Below, one piece after another: positions 8,984-17,141 of a stretch of DNA of 64,000 nucleotides (position 1 is its first letter; every line of letters starts with the position of its first letter). Under the pieces are notes generated by a model. That model did no database searches and had not been told where the DNA came from. It worked only from the letters and a program-made list of their open reading frames with translations. Location: contig JAKLJL010000005.1 of the NCBI GenBank assembly GCA_023151185.1, positions 1-64,000 of the forward strand, written 5' to 3'. The DNA comes from Bacteroidota bacterium (GTDB lineage: Bacteria; Bacteroidota; JABWAT01). Position numbers and translations under genes: made by a program.

Positions 8984-9001
8984 ACGATCGGTCCATGCCG
9001 G

Positions 9002-9961
9002 TTACTCCCACCGGAGCAGGGTGGTTTCTTCCGGATGAATCCAGTCGTGCGAGTCCGGCCGGAGAAGTGCTGAAATGCGGCGGTTAACGGATGTTTTCTG
9101 ACGGAGGGCAGCCCGGATTGCATCCAACTGCCGCCAGGTTTCCTGATAACCGGCCCGGATAAGCTGGTCAAACTGGGCATAGTCCGTCCAGTCGGCATCC
9201 TGAACGGCAGGCCGGATCGTCAGGTCAGCTTCAGAAGTCAGAACCGACTTATAATTCGACTGAAGCAGGTCATCCTTCCTCATGATAACTTCAAGTCCGG
9301 TTGCAGGCGGTTTTGCCAGAATTCCGGGATCCTTCGAAACATCCACTGCCAGAATCAGATTCATTCCGTGGTGGCAGAGAGACCGGGCAGGAATCAGGTC
9401 GGTTACTTCACCATCAACCAGAAGCAGATTCCGGTACCTGACCGGTGGCATCATGCCGGTGATCGAGGCACTGGCAACAACAGCCGGAACAACCTGGCCG
9501 GATGTTACCGCAATGGAACTGCCCGAAATCAGATCGGTGGTGAAGGCGGCAAACGGAAGTTTCAGGTCTTCAAACCGGTCATCAGCCGGGAAGAAAAACC
9601 GGATCAGGTCTTCAAATCCATCCCCGTTGTAATAAAAGGGTTTGGTGAAAAAGTTTCCCTTCATCGTCAGCGACCGCACGGCTGACTTCAGGTTTGACCA
9701 TAACGATTCGTCCTGTTTTCCAAAGGTGGAAATGAAGGCGTTTTCCCTGAATCCCGGCCAGTTAAATAATTCCTGAAAGGCTTTTTCGGTTGATGCTGCC
9801 GATCCGGTTTTGGCATATATGGAGCCGACAAATGCCCCCATACTGGTGCCGGCAATATGGGTTGGCCGGATTCCTGCCTGTTCCAGGGCTTTCAGTACGC
9901 CGATGTGGGCAAAGCCCCGTGCGCCACCGCCGCCAAGGGCAAGAATGATCCGTTGTTTCAT
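9002..9961 (-). CDS. Patatin-like phospholipase (RssA type)
   Basis: 319 residues from the chosen start. The oxyanion-hole motif is GGGGARGFAH (10-19). The nucleophile is Ser40 in GTSMG, and the catalytic partner is Asp183 in VDGE, so the Ser-Asp dyad is intact. It is a predicted cytoplasmic or membrane-associated acyl hydrolase. The start at 9961 gives the usual short N-terminus (MKQRIILALGGGG); an in-frame start at 10024 would add 21 residues and include the promoter. It has no ribosome binding site. A minus-7 element ends 5 bases before the ATG, so the message may be leaderless. Confidence 0.9.
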   Translation of the reverse strand: MKQRIILALGGGGARGFAHIGVLKALEQAGIRPTHIAGTSMGAFVGSIYAKTGSAASTEKAFQELFNWPGFRENAFISTFGKQDESLWSNLKSAVRSLTMKGNFFTKPFYYNGDGFEDLIRFFFPADDRFEDLKLPFAAFTTDLISGSSIAVTSGQVVPAVVASASITGMMPPVRYRNLLLVDGEVTDLIPARSLCHHGMNLILAVDVSKDPGILAKPPATGLEVIMRKDDLLQSNYKSVLTSEADLTIRPAVQDADWTDYAQFDQLIRAGYQETWRQLDAIRAALRQKTSVNRRISALLRPDSHDWIHPEETTLLRWE

Positions 9962-9966
9962 GCCGG

Positions 9967-9998
9967 TGAAGATACGGAAAAACACGTCCGGCCGGAAA
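9967..9998 (-). promoter_or_regulatory. Promoter of the patatin operon, abutting the start codon
   Basis: Minus strand: TTTC, 20 bases, TATCTTCA, then five bases, then ATG. With the five-base spacing seen at rnpB, transcription would begin exactly on the A of the start codon. Confidence 0.5.
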
Positions 9999-10035
9999 TG
10001 ATTTCCGCCGCCTCCTGCCTTCATCCGGCGGAATC

Positions 10036-10067
10036 TTTCGGATACTCTGCGGGAAATCGTATCTTTA
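10036..10067 (+). promoter_or_regulatory. Possible promoter for the 10.1 kb membrane protein
   Basis: TTTC (10036-10039), 20 bases, TATCTTTA (10060-10067), a 7/8 match to TAnnTTTG. The predicted leader is about 37 bases. Confidence 0.45.
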
Positions 10068-10109
10068 TCAGGTAACTCTGGTCACTGCCTGAATGTTCGT
10101 GAGGATTTT

Positions 10110-11012
10110 ATGACACTTCCCGATCTGCCGGTTGACTCTCTTTTCTCACAGGTTTTTTCTTCAGCCTGGCGCAACCGGATTGAAAAATTTTTTCTGGTCT
10201 TTGCAGTCGTCGGCTTTTTGATCCACCTGGGACTTATTTACCTGAATCTTACAGGACTTGTTCCGTTTCCTGAACCGGTAAAATCGGTTTTCCATGACCC
10301 GATCTCGTCTTTGTATACCCCCTTTTCGTTTATTCTGGCCTGGGAAGTTTATCTGCTGGTTTATTACCTTCCCGAATCTCTCACCATTTCCATCGGGAAA
10401 CTGTATGAAATCACGGCTCTGATTGTAATCCGCCGGATTTTTAAAGACATTTCTCACCTGACGCTGACCGAAGACTGGTTTTCAGTCAGGGAGAATGGTC
10501 TGTTAACCGCAGATCTTGGCGGAATTCTGGTTCTGCTGCTGCTGATCTTTTACTACTACCGCCTGCAGAAAGCCAAACCCAAACTCCCGGCCGGAGAGGC
10601 CTTCGCCAAATTTATCCGGTTGAAAAAGGCATTCAGCATTCTGTTGCTGCCGGTTCTGGCGGTTTTGTTTCTCTGGAGTTTCTGGAATTGGGGAACTCTT
10701 GCCGCTGACTATATCCGGAACCCGTCTGTGATTCTCCCGGATGTAAATTATGTCTTTTATCACGATTTCTTTACCCTGCTGATCTGTGTGGATGTGCTGC
10801 TGCTGATTATCTCCTTCCGGTACATTGAACGGTTCAGTCAGCTGATCCGGAATTCGGGGTTTATTATTTCCTCGGTCCTGATCCGGATATCCTTCAGTTC
10901 TGACGGATTTCTGACTATTATCCTTACCGTAACTGGTGTCGCATTCGGTGTAGCCATCCTCCAGATCTTTAATCTGATGGAGAAACCCGGGCCTTCACCG
11001 GCAGGGAAGTGA
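10110..11012 (+). CDS. Polytopic membrane protein of unknown function
   Basis: 300 residues with about six hydrophobic segments: near 28-48, 72-88, 136-148, 172-192, 222-238 and 262-285. The segment between the second and third (SIGKLYEITALIVIRRIFKDISH) is amphipathic and basic. I do not recognise the family and see no catalytic motif. The next gene starts 5 bases downstream and encodes a PAP2-like membrane protein, so the two are likely co-transcribed and may work together on a lipid-linked substrate, though that is only inference from position. The gene diverges from the patatin operon. Confidence 0.8.
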   Translation: MTLPDLPVDSLFSQVFSSAWRNRIEKFFLVFAVVGFLIHLGLIYLNLTGLVPFPEPVKSVFHDPISSLYTPFSFILAWEVYLLVYYLPESLTISIGKLYEITALIVIRRIFKDISHLTLTEDWFSVRENGLLTADLGGILVLLLLIFYYYRLQKAKPKLPAGEAFAKFIRLKKAFSILLLPVLAVLFLWSFWNWGTLAADYIRNPSVILPDVNYVFYHDFFTLLICVDVLLLIISFRYIERFSQLIRNSGFIISSVLIRISFSSDGFLTIILTVTGVAFGVAILQIFNLMEKPGPSPAGK

Positions 11013-11017
11013 CCTGA

Positions 11018-11602
11018 ATGACCTCCTCTCCCCGGCTTATCACCCTTGCATCCCGGATTTCGGCGGCCGGTCACCCGCTTGTTACGTCATCCCTGTTTAT
11101 ACTGGTAGTTTGTCTCCGGTCAGTTCCCTGGCCCGATGCTTTCCTGCTGGCCTTTTCAGTGCTTGCTGCAATCAACCTTCCGGTTGCTGTATTCACCTGG
11201 ATTCAGATCCGGAGAAAAAAATATTCCGATTTTGACGTTTCTGACCGCAGAAGCCGGAATGGATTTTATCTCTTTCTGCTGGGTGTTCTGGGAGTTGCTG
11301 TTCTGATATTAATTCTGACCGGTCAGCCCGCTGATCTCACCCGGGGAGTCGGTGGGTTCACGCTTCTGATGGCCGTTTCGGCGATCCTGAATTTCAGGAT
11401 GAAGGTTTCGATGCACACCGGCATTTCGTTTTATTTTGGGGTGATTTTAACCGGGTGGAGCTGGGGTGCAGGAATCGGTTTCCTGGTTTTTGCCGGTCTT
11501 GTGGGTCTGTCGAGGCGGATTACCAGAAGGCACACCGGTGCCGAAATTCTGCTTGGGATGGCGCTGGGAATTGCTGCCGGGGTGGGGATTCTGCTGAACT
11601 GA
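11018..11602 (+). CDS. PAP2-like membrane phosphatase, divergent motifs
   Basis: 194 residues, about five membrane segments. The C-terminal half resembles the PAP2 (phosphatidic acid phosphatase type 2) fold. SMHTG (about 130-134) stands where PSGHT is usual, and SRRITRRHTGAEILLG (about 167-182) matches the third motif SR-x5-H-x3-D with Asp replaced by Glu. The first motif (K-x6-RP) is not clearly present. It may therefore bind or act on a lipid phosphate with altered chemistry, or be inactive. It is translated 5 bases after the previous gene. Confidence 0.65.
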   Translation: MTSSPRLITLASRISAAGHPLVTSSLFILVVCLRSVPWPDAFLLAFSVLAAINLPVAVFTWIQIRRKKYSDFDVSDRRSRNGFYLFLLGVLGVAVLILILTGQPADLTRGVGGFTLLMAVSAILNFRMKVSMHTGISFYFGVILTGWSWGAGIGFLVFAGLVGLSRRITRRHTGAEILLGMALGIAAGVGILLN

Positions 11603-11632
11603 CCGGCCGGCAGATGGTAATAACTAACTGAA

Positions 11633-11660
11633 CGGAACCGGAAGCAGACTTCCGGTTCCG
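11633..11660. terminator. Hairpin between convergent genes
   Basis: A perfect 12-bp stem (CGGAACCGGAAG / CTTCCGGTTCCG, loop CAGA) sits midway between the PAP2-like gene and trpB2. There is no long T tract on either side, so it may act as a weak bidirectional terminator or a 3'-end stabiliser. Confidence 0.6.
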
Positions 11661-11667
11661 GCAAAGG

Positions 11668-13035
11668 TCAGATTTTTGGAAAATCGGCCAGGTCTTTGAT
11701 CCCGGATTTCAAATCTTCAGGTGTCAGGTAGTGATCTTGAAGTTTCCCGTCAAAATAATCCTGATAGGCCTGCATGTCGAGAAACCCATGTCCGCACAGG
11801 TTGAACAGAATAGTTTTCGACTGTCCTTCCTCCCTGGCTTTCCGGGCTTCACGGATCACCTGGGCAATCCCGTGAGTGGCTTCCGGAGCAGGAATAATGC
11901 CTTCAGCCTTTGCAAAGGCTATACCCGCCTGAAAACATTCCAGTTGCTGAAGGGCAACTGCTTCGACCAGATTGTCCCGAAGAAGCTGGCTGATCAGTAC
12001 ACTGGCCCCGTGATACCTGAGTCCGCCGGCATGAATCGCCGCCGGGCGGAAGTTATGCCCGAGGGTGTACATGGGCAGAAGAGGGGTATACCCGGCTGAA
12101 TCACCAAAGTCGTACCGGAATTCCCCCTGTGTCAGTTTCGGGCAGGAAGCCGGTTCAACCGCAATTGCCCTGACTTTTTTGCCGTGAAGCAGATTCTGAC
12201 GGAGAAAGGGAAAAGAAATTCCGGCAAAGTTGGAACCGCCGCCCAGTGGCGCAATAACGATATCAGGGAAATCACCGGCCTTTTCCATTTGCAGCAGACA
12301 TTCTTCGCCGATAATGGTTTGGTGCAGAAGCACATGATTTAAGACAGATCCCAGAGCATATTTGGTATCGGGATCCTGAACGGCCATTTCAATAGCTTCA
12401 GAAATGGCAATTCCAAGGCTGCCGGCTGTTTCCGGATCACTGGCCAGTATCGTCCGCCCGGCTTGTGTGCGGTCAGAAGGTGATGCATAGACGTTGGCAC
12501 CGTACGAGTTCATAATTGCTTTTCGGTAGGGCTTCTGCTGGAAACTGATCCTGACCATGTAAACATCACATTCCATTCCGAACATACTGCAGGCAAAGCT
12601 CAGAGCCGTTCCCCATTGACCGGCTCCGGTTTCAGTGGTGATTTTTTTTACCCCTTCCATTTTATTGTAATAGGCCTGGGCAACTGCCGTATTGGTTTTA
12701 TGGGATCCGCTGGGACTTACACCTTCATACTTATAATAAATTTTGGCCGGTGTGTCGAGCAATTTTTCAAGACGGTGGGCACGGAACATGGGAGTAGGCC
12801 GCCAGATTTTATAAATTTCCCTGACCTCTTCTGGAATTTCGATGAACCGCTCCTTCGATACTTCCTGCTTAATCAGTTCCATCGGGAAAATCGGGGATAA
12901 ATCGGCAGGACCCACCGGTTGCCGGGTTCCCGGATGCAGAGGTGGCAGAGTTGGATTCGGCATATCAGCCTGAATGTTGTACCAGTTACGGGGAATTTCA
13001 TTTTCAGAAAGCAGGATTTTATTGGGTGCTGACAT
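11668..13035 (-). CDS. trpB2: TrpB2-type tryptophan synthase beta chain
   Basis: 455 residues, longer than classical TrpB (about 400), with the N-terminal extension typical of the TrpB2 branch ([21 protein letters not shown]). The PLP lysine is Lys113 in GSHKTNTA, and the phosphate-binding loop GGGSN is present. TrpB2 enzymes condense indole with serine, often without TrpA. No trpA or other trp gene is next to it, which fits a salvage role. There is no ribosome binding site directly before the ATG. It has a leader of about 109 bases containing a terminator-like hairpin (13090-13124). Confidence 0.92.
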   Translation of the reverse strand: MSAPNKILLSENEIPRNWYNIQADMPNPTLPPLHPGTRQPVGPADLSPIFPMELIKQEVSKERFIEIPEEVREIYKIWRPTPMFRAHRLEKLLDTPAKIYYKYEGVSPSGSHKTNTAVAQAYYNKMEGVKKITTETGAGQWGTALSFACSMFGMECDVYMVRISFQQKPYRKAIMNSYGANVYASPSDRTQAGRTILASDPETAGSLGIAISEAIEMAVQDPDTKYALGSVLNHVLLHQTIIGEECLLQMEKAGDFPDIVIAPLGGGSNFAGISFPFLRQNLLHGKKVRAIAVEPASCPKLTQGEFRYDFGDSAGYTPLLPMYTLGHNFRPAAIHAGGLRYHGASVLISQLLRDNLVEAVALQQLECFQAGIAFAKAEGIIPAPEATHGIAQVIREARKAREEGQSKTILFNLCGHGFLDMQAYQDYFDGKLQDHYLTPEDLKSGIKDLADFPKI

Positions 13036-13089
13036 GGAAAATAATCCGAAATAAGTGAAATAATGATGATTGGCGATGGATCTGCCGAA

Positions 13090-13124
13090 GAAAAACAGGA
13101 TTTCTCCGGTTTGAGACTATCCTG
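13090..13124 (-). promoter_or_regulatory. Attenuator-like hairpin in the trpB2 leader
   Basis: Minus strand: CAGGAT, a small internal loop, TCTC, a six-base loop, GAGA, then ATCCTG, followed directly by TTTTTC. It sits between the predicted trpB2 promoter and the trpB2 start, and no other minus-strand gene lies upstream, so it can only act on trpB2 transcripts from that promoter. Confidence 0.5.
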
Positions 13125-13149
13125 TACGGTTTTATCCCGCAGAATTCTA

Positions 13150-13180
13150 TAAATATACCTTTTCTGAAGTAAAACTGAAA
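13150..13180 (-). promoter_or_regulatory. Predicted trpB2 promoter
   Basis: Minus strand: TTT, 20 bases, TATATTTA (7/8 match to TAnnTTTG). The predicted start is near 13144, about 109 bases before the ATG. Confidence 0.45.
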
Positions 13181-13283
13181 CTTTCTAATGAAAATCACCT
13201 GTTTTTCTGCGGGAGGGAAGAGAAAACAAAGCAGAGCCAGAAAAAAATTAAATAAGTAATCTCAGAAAAAATATGTATAATGC

Positions 13284-13314
13284 TTGCACATACAAATATT
13301 AATACTTACATTTG
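13284..13314 (+). promoter_or_regulatory. marR promoter with overlapping operator
   Basis: TTG (13284-13286), 20 bases, TACATTTG (13307-13314), a full TAnnTTTG match only 3 bases before the ATG. The 20-base segment TTGCACATACAAATATTAAT at 13284-13303 lies across the minus-33 element and recurs, inverted and with 16 of 20 identities, upstream of the next gene (13759-13778). It is a candidate MarR operator for autorepression. Confidence 0.65.
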
Positions 13315-13317
13315 TCC

Positions 13318-13752
13318 ATGAATGAGATAAAAAGCAGTTACTGCAGGTGTTTATATTACTCGGCAAATGCCCTTGCCCGGTCTATGTCGCGCATGGCCGA
13401 TGAGGCTTTTGCCAAAACAGGCATTGCACCTTCTTATGCTTTTTTGCTCATGGCAGTGAACCGGAAACCCGGTGTTCAGCCCGGCGAACTGGCAGAAACC
13501 ATGATGCTGAGTCCGTCAACCGTCACCCGGCTGATCGAGAAACTGGAAGCTAAAGGCTTTTTAGTCCGCCGTCAGGAGGGGAAGTCGGTTTTTGTCAGTC
13601 CAACACTCAGTGCTCAGGAACTGAATCAGGACCTCATGACTGCCTGGCAGGGGCTATACGACCGGTATGTTTCAGTTCTCGGCGAAGAGACAGCCCGTCA
13701 GTTAACCACGGATATTTTTTCTGCCACCGAAAAACTCGATACCTCAGACTGA
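13318..13752 (+). CDS. MarR family transcriptional regulator
   Basis: 144 residues: a helical N-terminus, then a winged helix (about 45-110) with PGVQPGELAETMMLSPSTVTRLIEKLEAKG-type spacing of recognition helix and wing, then a helical dimerisation tail. MarR proteins are usually repressors relieved by small molecules or oxidants; two Cys residues (10 and 12, YCRCLYY) near the N-terminus could be redox sensors. There is no ribosome binding site, and the minus-7 element abuts the ATG, so the message is probably leaderless. It is first in an operon with an NADP-binding oxidoreductase and an SDR, which suggests control of a response to electrophiles or quinones. Confidence 0.88.
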   Translation: MNEIKSSYCRCLYYSANALARSMSRMADEAFAKTGIAPSYAFLLMAVNRKPGVQPGELAETMMLSPSTVTRLIEKLEAKGFLVRRQEGKSVFVSPTLSAQELNQDLMTAWQGLYDRYVSVLGEETARQLTTDIFSATEKLDTSD

Positions 13753-13758
13753 TTGATT

Positions 13759-13778
13759 ATTTATAAATGTATGTACAA
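13759..13778. promoter_or_regulatory. Second candidate MarR operator
   Basis: The reverse complement reads TTGTACATACATTTATAAAT, 16 of 20 identical to the site in the marR promoter. Its core TGTACATACA is a TGTA-NN-TACA inverted repeat. It lies between marR and the next gene, 24 bases before its GTG start. Confidence 0.6.
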
Positions 13779-13801
13779 ACAATAAAAAAGGAGAAAGAAA
13801 A

Positions 13802-14443
13802 GTGAAAGTAGGAATTATCGGATCCGGCGTTGTCGGACAGCAATTGGGACTGGGATTTCTGAGTCTGGGATACGAGGTCAGAATCGGAACCCGGAATCCG
13901 GAAAAATTAGCTGACTGGCTGTCGAAGGCCGGGAAAAATGCCTCGGTCGGGTCGGTTCATGAAGCAGCAGCTTTTGGCGACCTTCTGGTTCTGGCAACCA
14001 AATGGCAGGGAACTGAAATCGTGCTTCAGTCATTGCCGGTTTCGTCTTACCGGGATAAAATTGTCATTGATGTAACCAATCCGCTTGATTCAAGTCAGGG
14101 TGGTGTGCCGCGTCTTGATGCAACCGAGGATCTCCCCGGCGGACTGAAAGTTCAGAACTATCTGCCAGAGGCAAAAGTGGTGAAGGCATTTAATCACATC
14201 AGCGCCTATATCATGATTCAGGCTCCCCGTGAAGAGGGTGTTCCCGATCTGTTTATCGCCGGAAATGACCCCGAAGCCAAGAAAGCGGTTTCAGAGATTG
14301 CAGAAAAGTGGGGATGGAACAGTGTGGTGGATATGGGTGATATTCACTCGTCCTTCTGGCTCGAAACCTTTGCTATGCTGTGGATTCAGTTCGGATTCAG
14401 GTACAATAACTGGACCCATGCGTTTAAACTTCTGAGAAAATGA
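13802..14443 (+). CDS. NADP-binding oxidoreductase of the F420-dependent NADP reductase family
   Basis: 213 residues. An N-terminal Rossmann fold carries GIIGSGVVGQQLGLGF (residues 4-19), followed by GTRNPEKL, where the Arg after the second strand favours NADP. It belongs to the F420_oxidored domain family; in bacteria without F420 these proteins are NADP-dependent oxidoreductases of unknown substrate. The start is GTG, chosen because AAAAAAGGAG ends 8 bases upstream. Its stop overlaps the next start (ATGA), so translation is coupled to the SDR. A candidate MarR operator precedes it. Confidence 0.85.
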   Translation: MKVGIIGSGVVGQQLGLGFLSLGYEVRIGTRNPEKLADWLSKAGKNASVGSVHEAAAFGDLLVLATKWQGTEIVLQSLPVSSYRDKIVIDVTNPLDSSQGGVPRLDATEDLPGGLKVQNYLPEAKVVKAFNHISAYIMIQAPREEGVPDLFIAGNDPEAKKAVSEIAEKWGWNSVVDMGDIHSSFWLETFAMLWIQFGFRYNNWTHAFKLLRK

Positions 14444-15129
14444 TGGCAAGGATTGCAGCAGTAACCGGTGCCGGAAAAGGCATCGGTCTTGAAATTGCCA
14501 GACAACTGGCGGCCCTTAAATTTACTGTTATCCTGACGGCACGGAATGAGGGACAGGGAAAGACTGCGGCGGCCGGTCTGACCGGAGATGTTCACTTCAT
14601 ACCGCTGGATGTGACGGATGATGCTTCCATCAGCCGGTTTGCTTCACGGGTTGAGGCAGATTTCGGACGCCTGGATGTTCTGGTCAATAATGCCGGAATC
14701 ATCAGCACACCGGCCGGATTCAGTTCTTCTTCCACCCAGGAAATCCTGAAGGTGATGGAAACCAATCTGTCCGGACCGGTCAGGGTGACCAAATCGGTTC
14801 TTCACCTGCTGAAAAAAAGCAGCGATGGACGGGTGATTCACCTCTCAAGCGGAATGGGATCCCAAAAAGATCTCCAAACCGGTGGATACACGGGTTACCG
14901 CCTGTCGAAGTGGAGTCTGAACGGACTGACCCAACTCATGGCGGCTGACCTGAAACCGGACCGGATTCAGGTTTTTTCCATGTGCCCGGGATGGGTGAAA
15001 ACGGATATGGGCGGCAGTGCAGCACCCCGTAGTGTAGAACAGGGTGCTGATACGGCAATCTGGCTGGCAACTTCATCCGAGCCGGTATCCGGCGGGTTTT
15101 ACCGGGACCGAAAACCGATATCCTGGTAA
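14440..15129 (+). CDS. Short-chain dehydrogenase/reductase, carbonyl reductase-like
   Basis: 229 residues, classical SDR layout: TGAGKGIGLEIA (cofactor glycine motif, about 9-20), TARN, NNAGI (about 83-87), catalytic Ser in HLSSGMG and YTGYRLSK (Tyr-x3-Lys, with the Ser and Tyr in place), then CPGWVKTDMGG. The last segment and the overall look resemble eukaryotic-type carbonyl reductases that reduce quinones and aldehydes. Overlap of 4 bases with the preceding gene indicates coupling. Together with the MarR regulator this suggests a carbonyl or quinone detoxification operon; substrate unproven. Confidence 0.9.
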   Translation: MMARIAAVTGAGKGIGLEIARQLAALKFTVILTARNEGQGKTAAAGLTGDVHFIPLDVTDDASISRFASRVEADFGRLDVLVNNAGIISTPAGFSSSSTQEILKVMETNLSGPVRVTKSVLHLLKKSSDGRVIHLSSGMGSQKDLQTGGYTGYRLSKWSLNGLTQLMAADLKPDRIQVFSMCPGWVKTDMGGSAAPRSVEQGADTAIWLATSSEPVSGGFYRDRKPISW

Positions 15130-15136
15130 CCGGCCT

Positions 15137-15643
15137 TTACCGGATGACTTCCGGGAGTGGCTGTCCTTCGGGAACGAACTTCATTGAAATGGAATTGACG
15201 CAGTGGCGGGTATTTTTGGCGGTAAAGCGTTCCCCAAGGAATACATGACCCAGATGCCCGCCACAGTTTCTGCATAAAATCTCCGTCCGGTATCCGTCAG
15301 CATCAGTTTTTCTTTCAACGGCTCCTTTGATTTCATCGTCAAAACTCGGCCATCCGCATTCTGAGTTGAATTTATCTTTCGACAGATACAACGGTGCATT
15401 GCACTGACGGCAGATATAGGTTCCGGGCTGCTTGTTGTCGGTAAACTCACCGGTAAAAGCCCGTTCGGTTCCTTTGTTTAGTATCACCCGTGATTCCTCT
15501 GGAGTCAACGGGTTGTATCTGGGTTTTTGCACTGGCATAGACTGATCCTTTTTTTCCTGAAGCCGGCCTGTGAATTCAGCCTCCGGTTGCGGAAGTTTTG
15601 CACAGGAAACGGCCAGAATGACAAGCAGGCTGGTGTAAGTCAT
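15137..15643 (-). CDS. msrB: Methionine-R-sulfoxide reductase MsrB, lipoprotein form
   Basis: 168 residues. The N-terminus [14 protein letters not shown] is a lipoprotein signal with Cys14 as the lipidated residue, so the enzyme is probably anchored on the periplasmic side. The MsrB domain has the structural zinc Cys pairs 78/81 and 124/127 and the catalytic Cys148 in RHCVNSISM. It repairs the R form of oxidised methionine. The start at 15643 was preferred to one 21 codons upstream because GAGGA precedes it and it gives the lipobox. It converges on the SDR gene with only 7 bases between stops. Confidence 0.92.
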   Translation of the reverse strand: MTYTSLLVILAVSCAKLPQPEAEFTGRLQEKKDQSMPVQKPRYNPLTPEESRVILNKGTERAFTGEFTDNKQPGTYICRQCNAPLYLSKDKFNSECGWPSFDDEIKGAVERKTDADGYRTEILCRNCGGHLGHVFLGERFTAKNTRHCVNSISMKFVPEGQPLPEVIR

Positions 15644-15757
15644 TTTATCCTCATTTAAAACACGAACCGGTATAGTTCTGTATCTGTTTGGTCGTTCAAA
15701 CACCAAAAACCTTACAGATCCGGTCGGGTAATTCTGGAGATTGGCGGGACAATCGGG

Positions 15758-15765
15758 TATTTTTG
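15758..15765 (+). promoter_or_regulatory. Minus-7 element abutting the meaB start
   Basis: TATTTTTG followed by five bases and then the ATG of meaB. No clear TTG lies 20 bases upstream. With the five-base spacing of rnpB, transcription would start on the A of the start codon. Confidence 0.45.
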
Positions 15766-15770
15766 CAGAT

Positions 15771-16931
15771 ATGAAAAAGAAACCGAACCCAGCACTCCCA
15801 GAAAGCTATAAACCGGATTGGGCTCCGGAAAATTCCAATGACGCCTTTGCCGTCCGGGTGGTAACCGGCCGTGAAAGCCACCATGACGGTTTGCCCGGAC
15901 AGTCCCGGACTGTTTCCGGTCACCCGTCAAAAAAACGACCGGAACTCTCGGTTGATGACCATGTGGCCGGTGTACTTGCCAATGACCGGACTGTCCTTGC
16001 CAGAACCATCACCCTGATCGAAAGTTCTTCTCCATCTCATACCCAGAAGGCACAGGAAGTCCTGAACCGGTTACTGCCCCGAGCCGGAAAGTCTCTCCGA
16101 ATCGGGATTTCAGGCGTCCCGGGTGCCGGAAAGTCAACTTTTATCGAAGCGTTCGGGCTTTATCTTATCAGCCAGGGGCACAAAGTTGCCGTACTGGCAG
16201 TAGATCCGTCTTCATCAGTAACCCGGGGCAGCATTCTGGGGGATAAAACCCGGATGGAACGTCTCAGCCGTGAATCCTCAGCCTTTATCCGCCCGTCGCC
16301 GTCCTCCGGGACATTGGGCGGTGTTACCCGGAAAAGCAGGGAAACCATTCTGGCTTGTGAAGCTGCTGGATATGACGTGATTCTGATCGAAACGGTCGGT
16401 GTTGGCCAGAGTGAAATTACCGTCCGGTCGATGGTGGATTTTTTTCTTCTGGTTATGCTGGCCGGCGCCGGCGATGAACTGCAGGGAATCAAGAAAGGCA
16501 TTATCGAAATTGCGGATGCGCTGATTATTAATAAAGCGGATGGCGACAATGAAACAAAGGCAAAAGTTGCCCGTGCTGACTATTCAAGAGTGCTTCATTT
16601 CCTGACTCCGGCAACCCGTGGCTGGAAGACAGAAGCCTATACCTGTTCTGCCTTAACCGGTGCCGGAATTCCGGAAATCTGGCAGGTCATATCAGAATTT
16701 GCAGGTGTGACGGGGCAAAACGGCAGCTTTGATAACCGACGCCGTGAACAGGCACTTTCCTGGGTGATGCAGATGATAGAAGAAACCCTGAAGGAAAGGT
16801 TTTACCAGCATCCGGGGGTTAAGCAGGCTGTTGCCGGGATTGAGCATGAGATTCTGCAGGAAAAAATTCTGCCAACTGCGGCCGTCGACCGCTTGCTCGG
16901 AATTTTTGACGGATCACAGAAAAACCAGTGA
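15771..16931 (+). CDS. meaB: MeaB/ArgK-type G3E GTPase (methylmalonyl-CoA mutase chaperone family)
   Basis: 386 residues. Walker [10 protein letters not shown] (115-123), switch region [19 protein letters not shown], Walker B-like [13 protein letters not shown], and base specificity NKAD are all present. The family protects and reloads the B12-dependent methylmalonyl-CoA mutase. An extra N-terminal stretch of about 60 residues (Pro-, Ser- and charge-rich) precedes the conserved core and is longer than usual. The start at 15771 (MKKKPNP) has no ribosome binding site but sits right behind a minus-7 element. No mutase gene is in view. Confidence 0.9.
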   Translation: MKKKPNPALPESYKPDWAPENSNDAFAVRVVTGRESHHDGLPGQSRTVSGHPSKKRPELSVDDHVAGVLANDRTVLARTITLIESSSPSHTQKAQEVLNRLLPRAGKSLRIGISGVPGAGKSTFIEAFGLYLISQGHKVAVLAVDPSSSVTRGSILGDKTRMERLSRESSAFIRPSPSSGTLGGVTRKSRETILACEAAGYDVILIETVGVGQSEITVRSMVDFFLLVMLAGAGDELQGIKKGIIEIADALIINKADGDNETKAKVARADYSRVLHFLTPATRGWKTEAYTCSALTGAGIPEIWQVISEFAGVTGQNGSFDNRRREQALSWVMQMIEETLKERFYQHPGVKQAVAGIEHEILQEKILPTAAVDRLLGIFDGSQKNQ

Positions 16932-16937
16932 ATCCGG

Positions 16938-17141
16938 TTAGTCCTGTCCCTTCCGGCTGCTGAATTCTCTTCTCAGTTCATCCTTTAAACTGAAATCTAC
17001 AGAGAAAGCCTGATTTCCTTCCTTTGCAGGAAACCAGGCTTTTTTCTGAACTTCACACCCTTTTCTTCCCGGATCACAGGGGTCCGTCAGTTTAAGACAG
17101 TCTTTCCCGTTCAGATCCAGATGCGGGCAGGTAAATGTCAT
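16938..17141 (-). CDS. Small Cys-containing protein coupled to the GH13 gene
   Basis: 67 residues with Cys5, Cys15, Cys22 and Cys29 in the N-terminal half (FTCPHLDLNGKDCLKL..CDPGRKGC) and a charged C-terminus. Its ATG overlaps the TGA of the GH13 gene (ATGA), which argues that it is real and translationally coupled. Four cysteines could bind a metal or an iron-sulphur cluster. I do not recognise the family. Confidence 0.65.
   Translation of the reverse strand: MTFTCPHLDLNGKDCLKLTDPCDPGRKGCEVQKKAWFPAKEGNQAFSVDFSLKDELRREFSSRKGQD

Noticed and set aside
13036-13150. T-box or trp leader-peptide attenuator before trpB2
   Set aside because: The leader is too short for a T-box, lacks its specific motifs, and I see no short frame with Trp codons. 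Only a generic attenuator-like hairpin is claimed.
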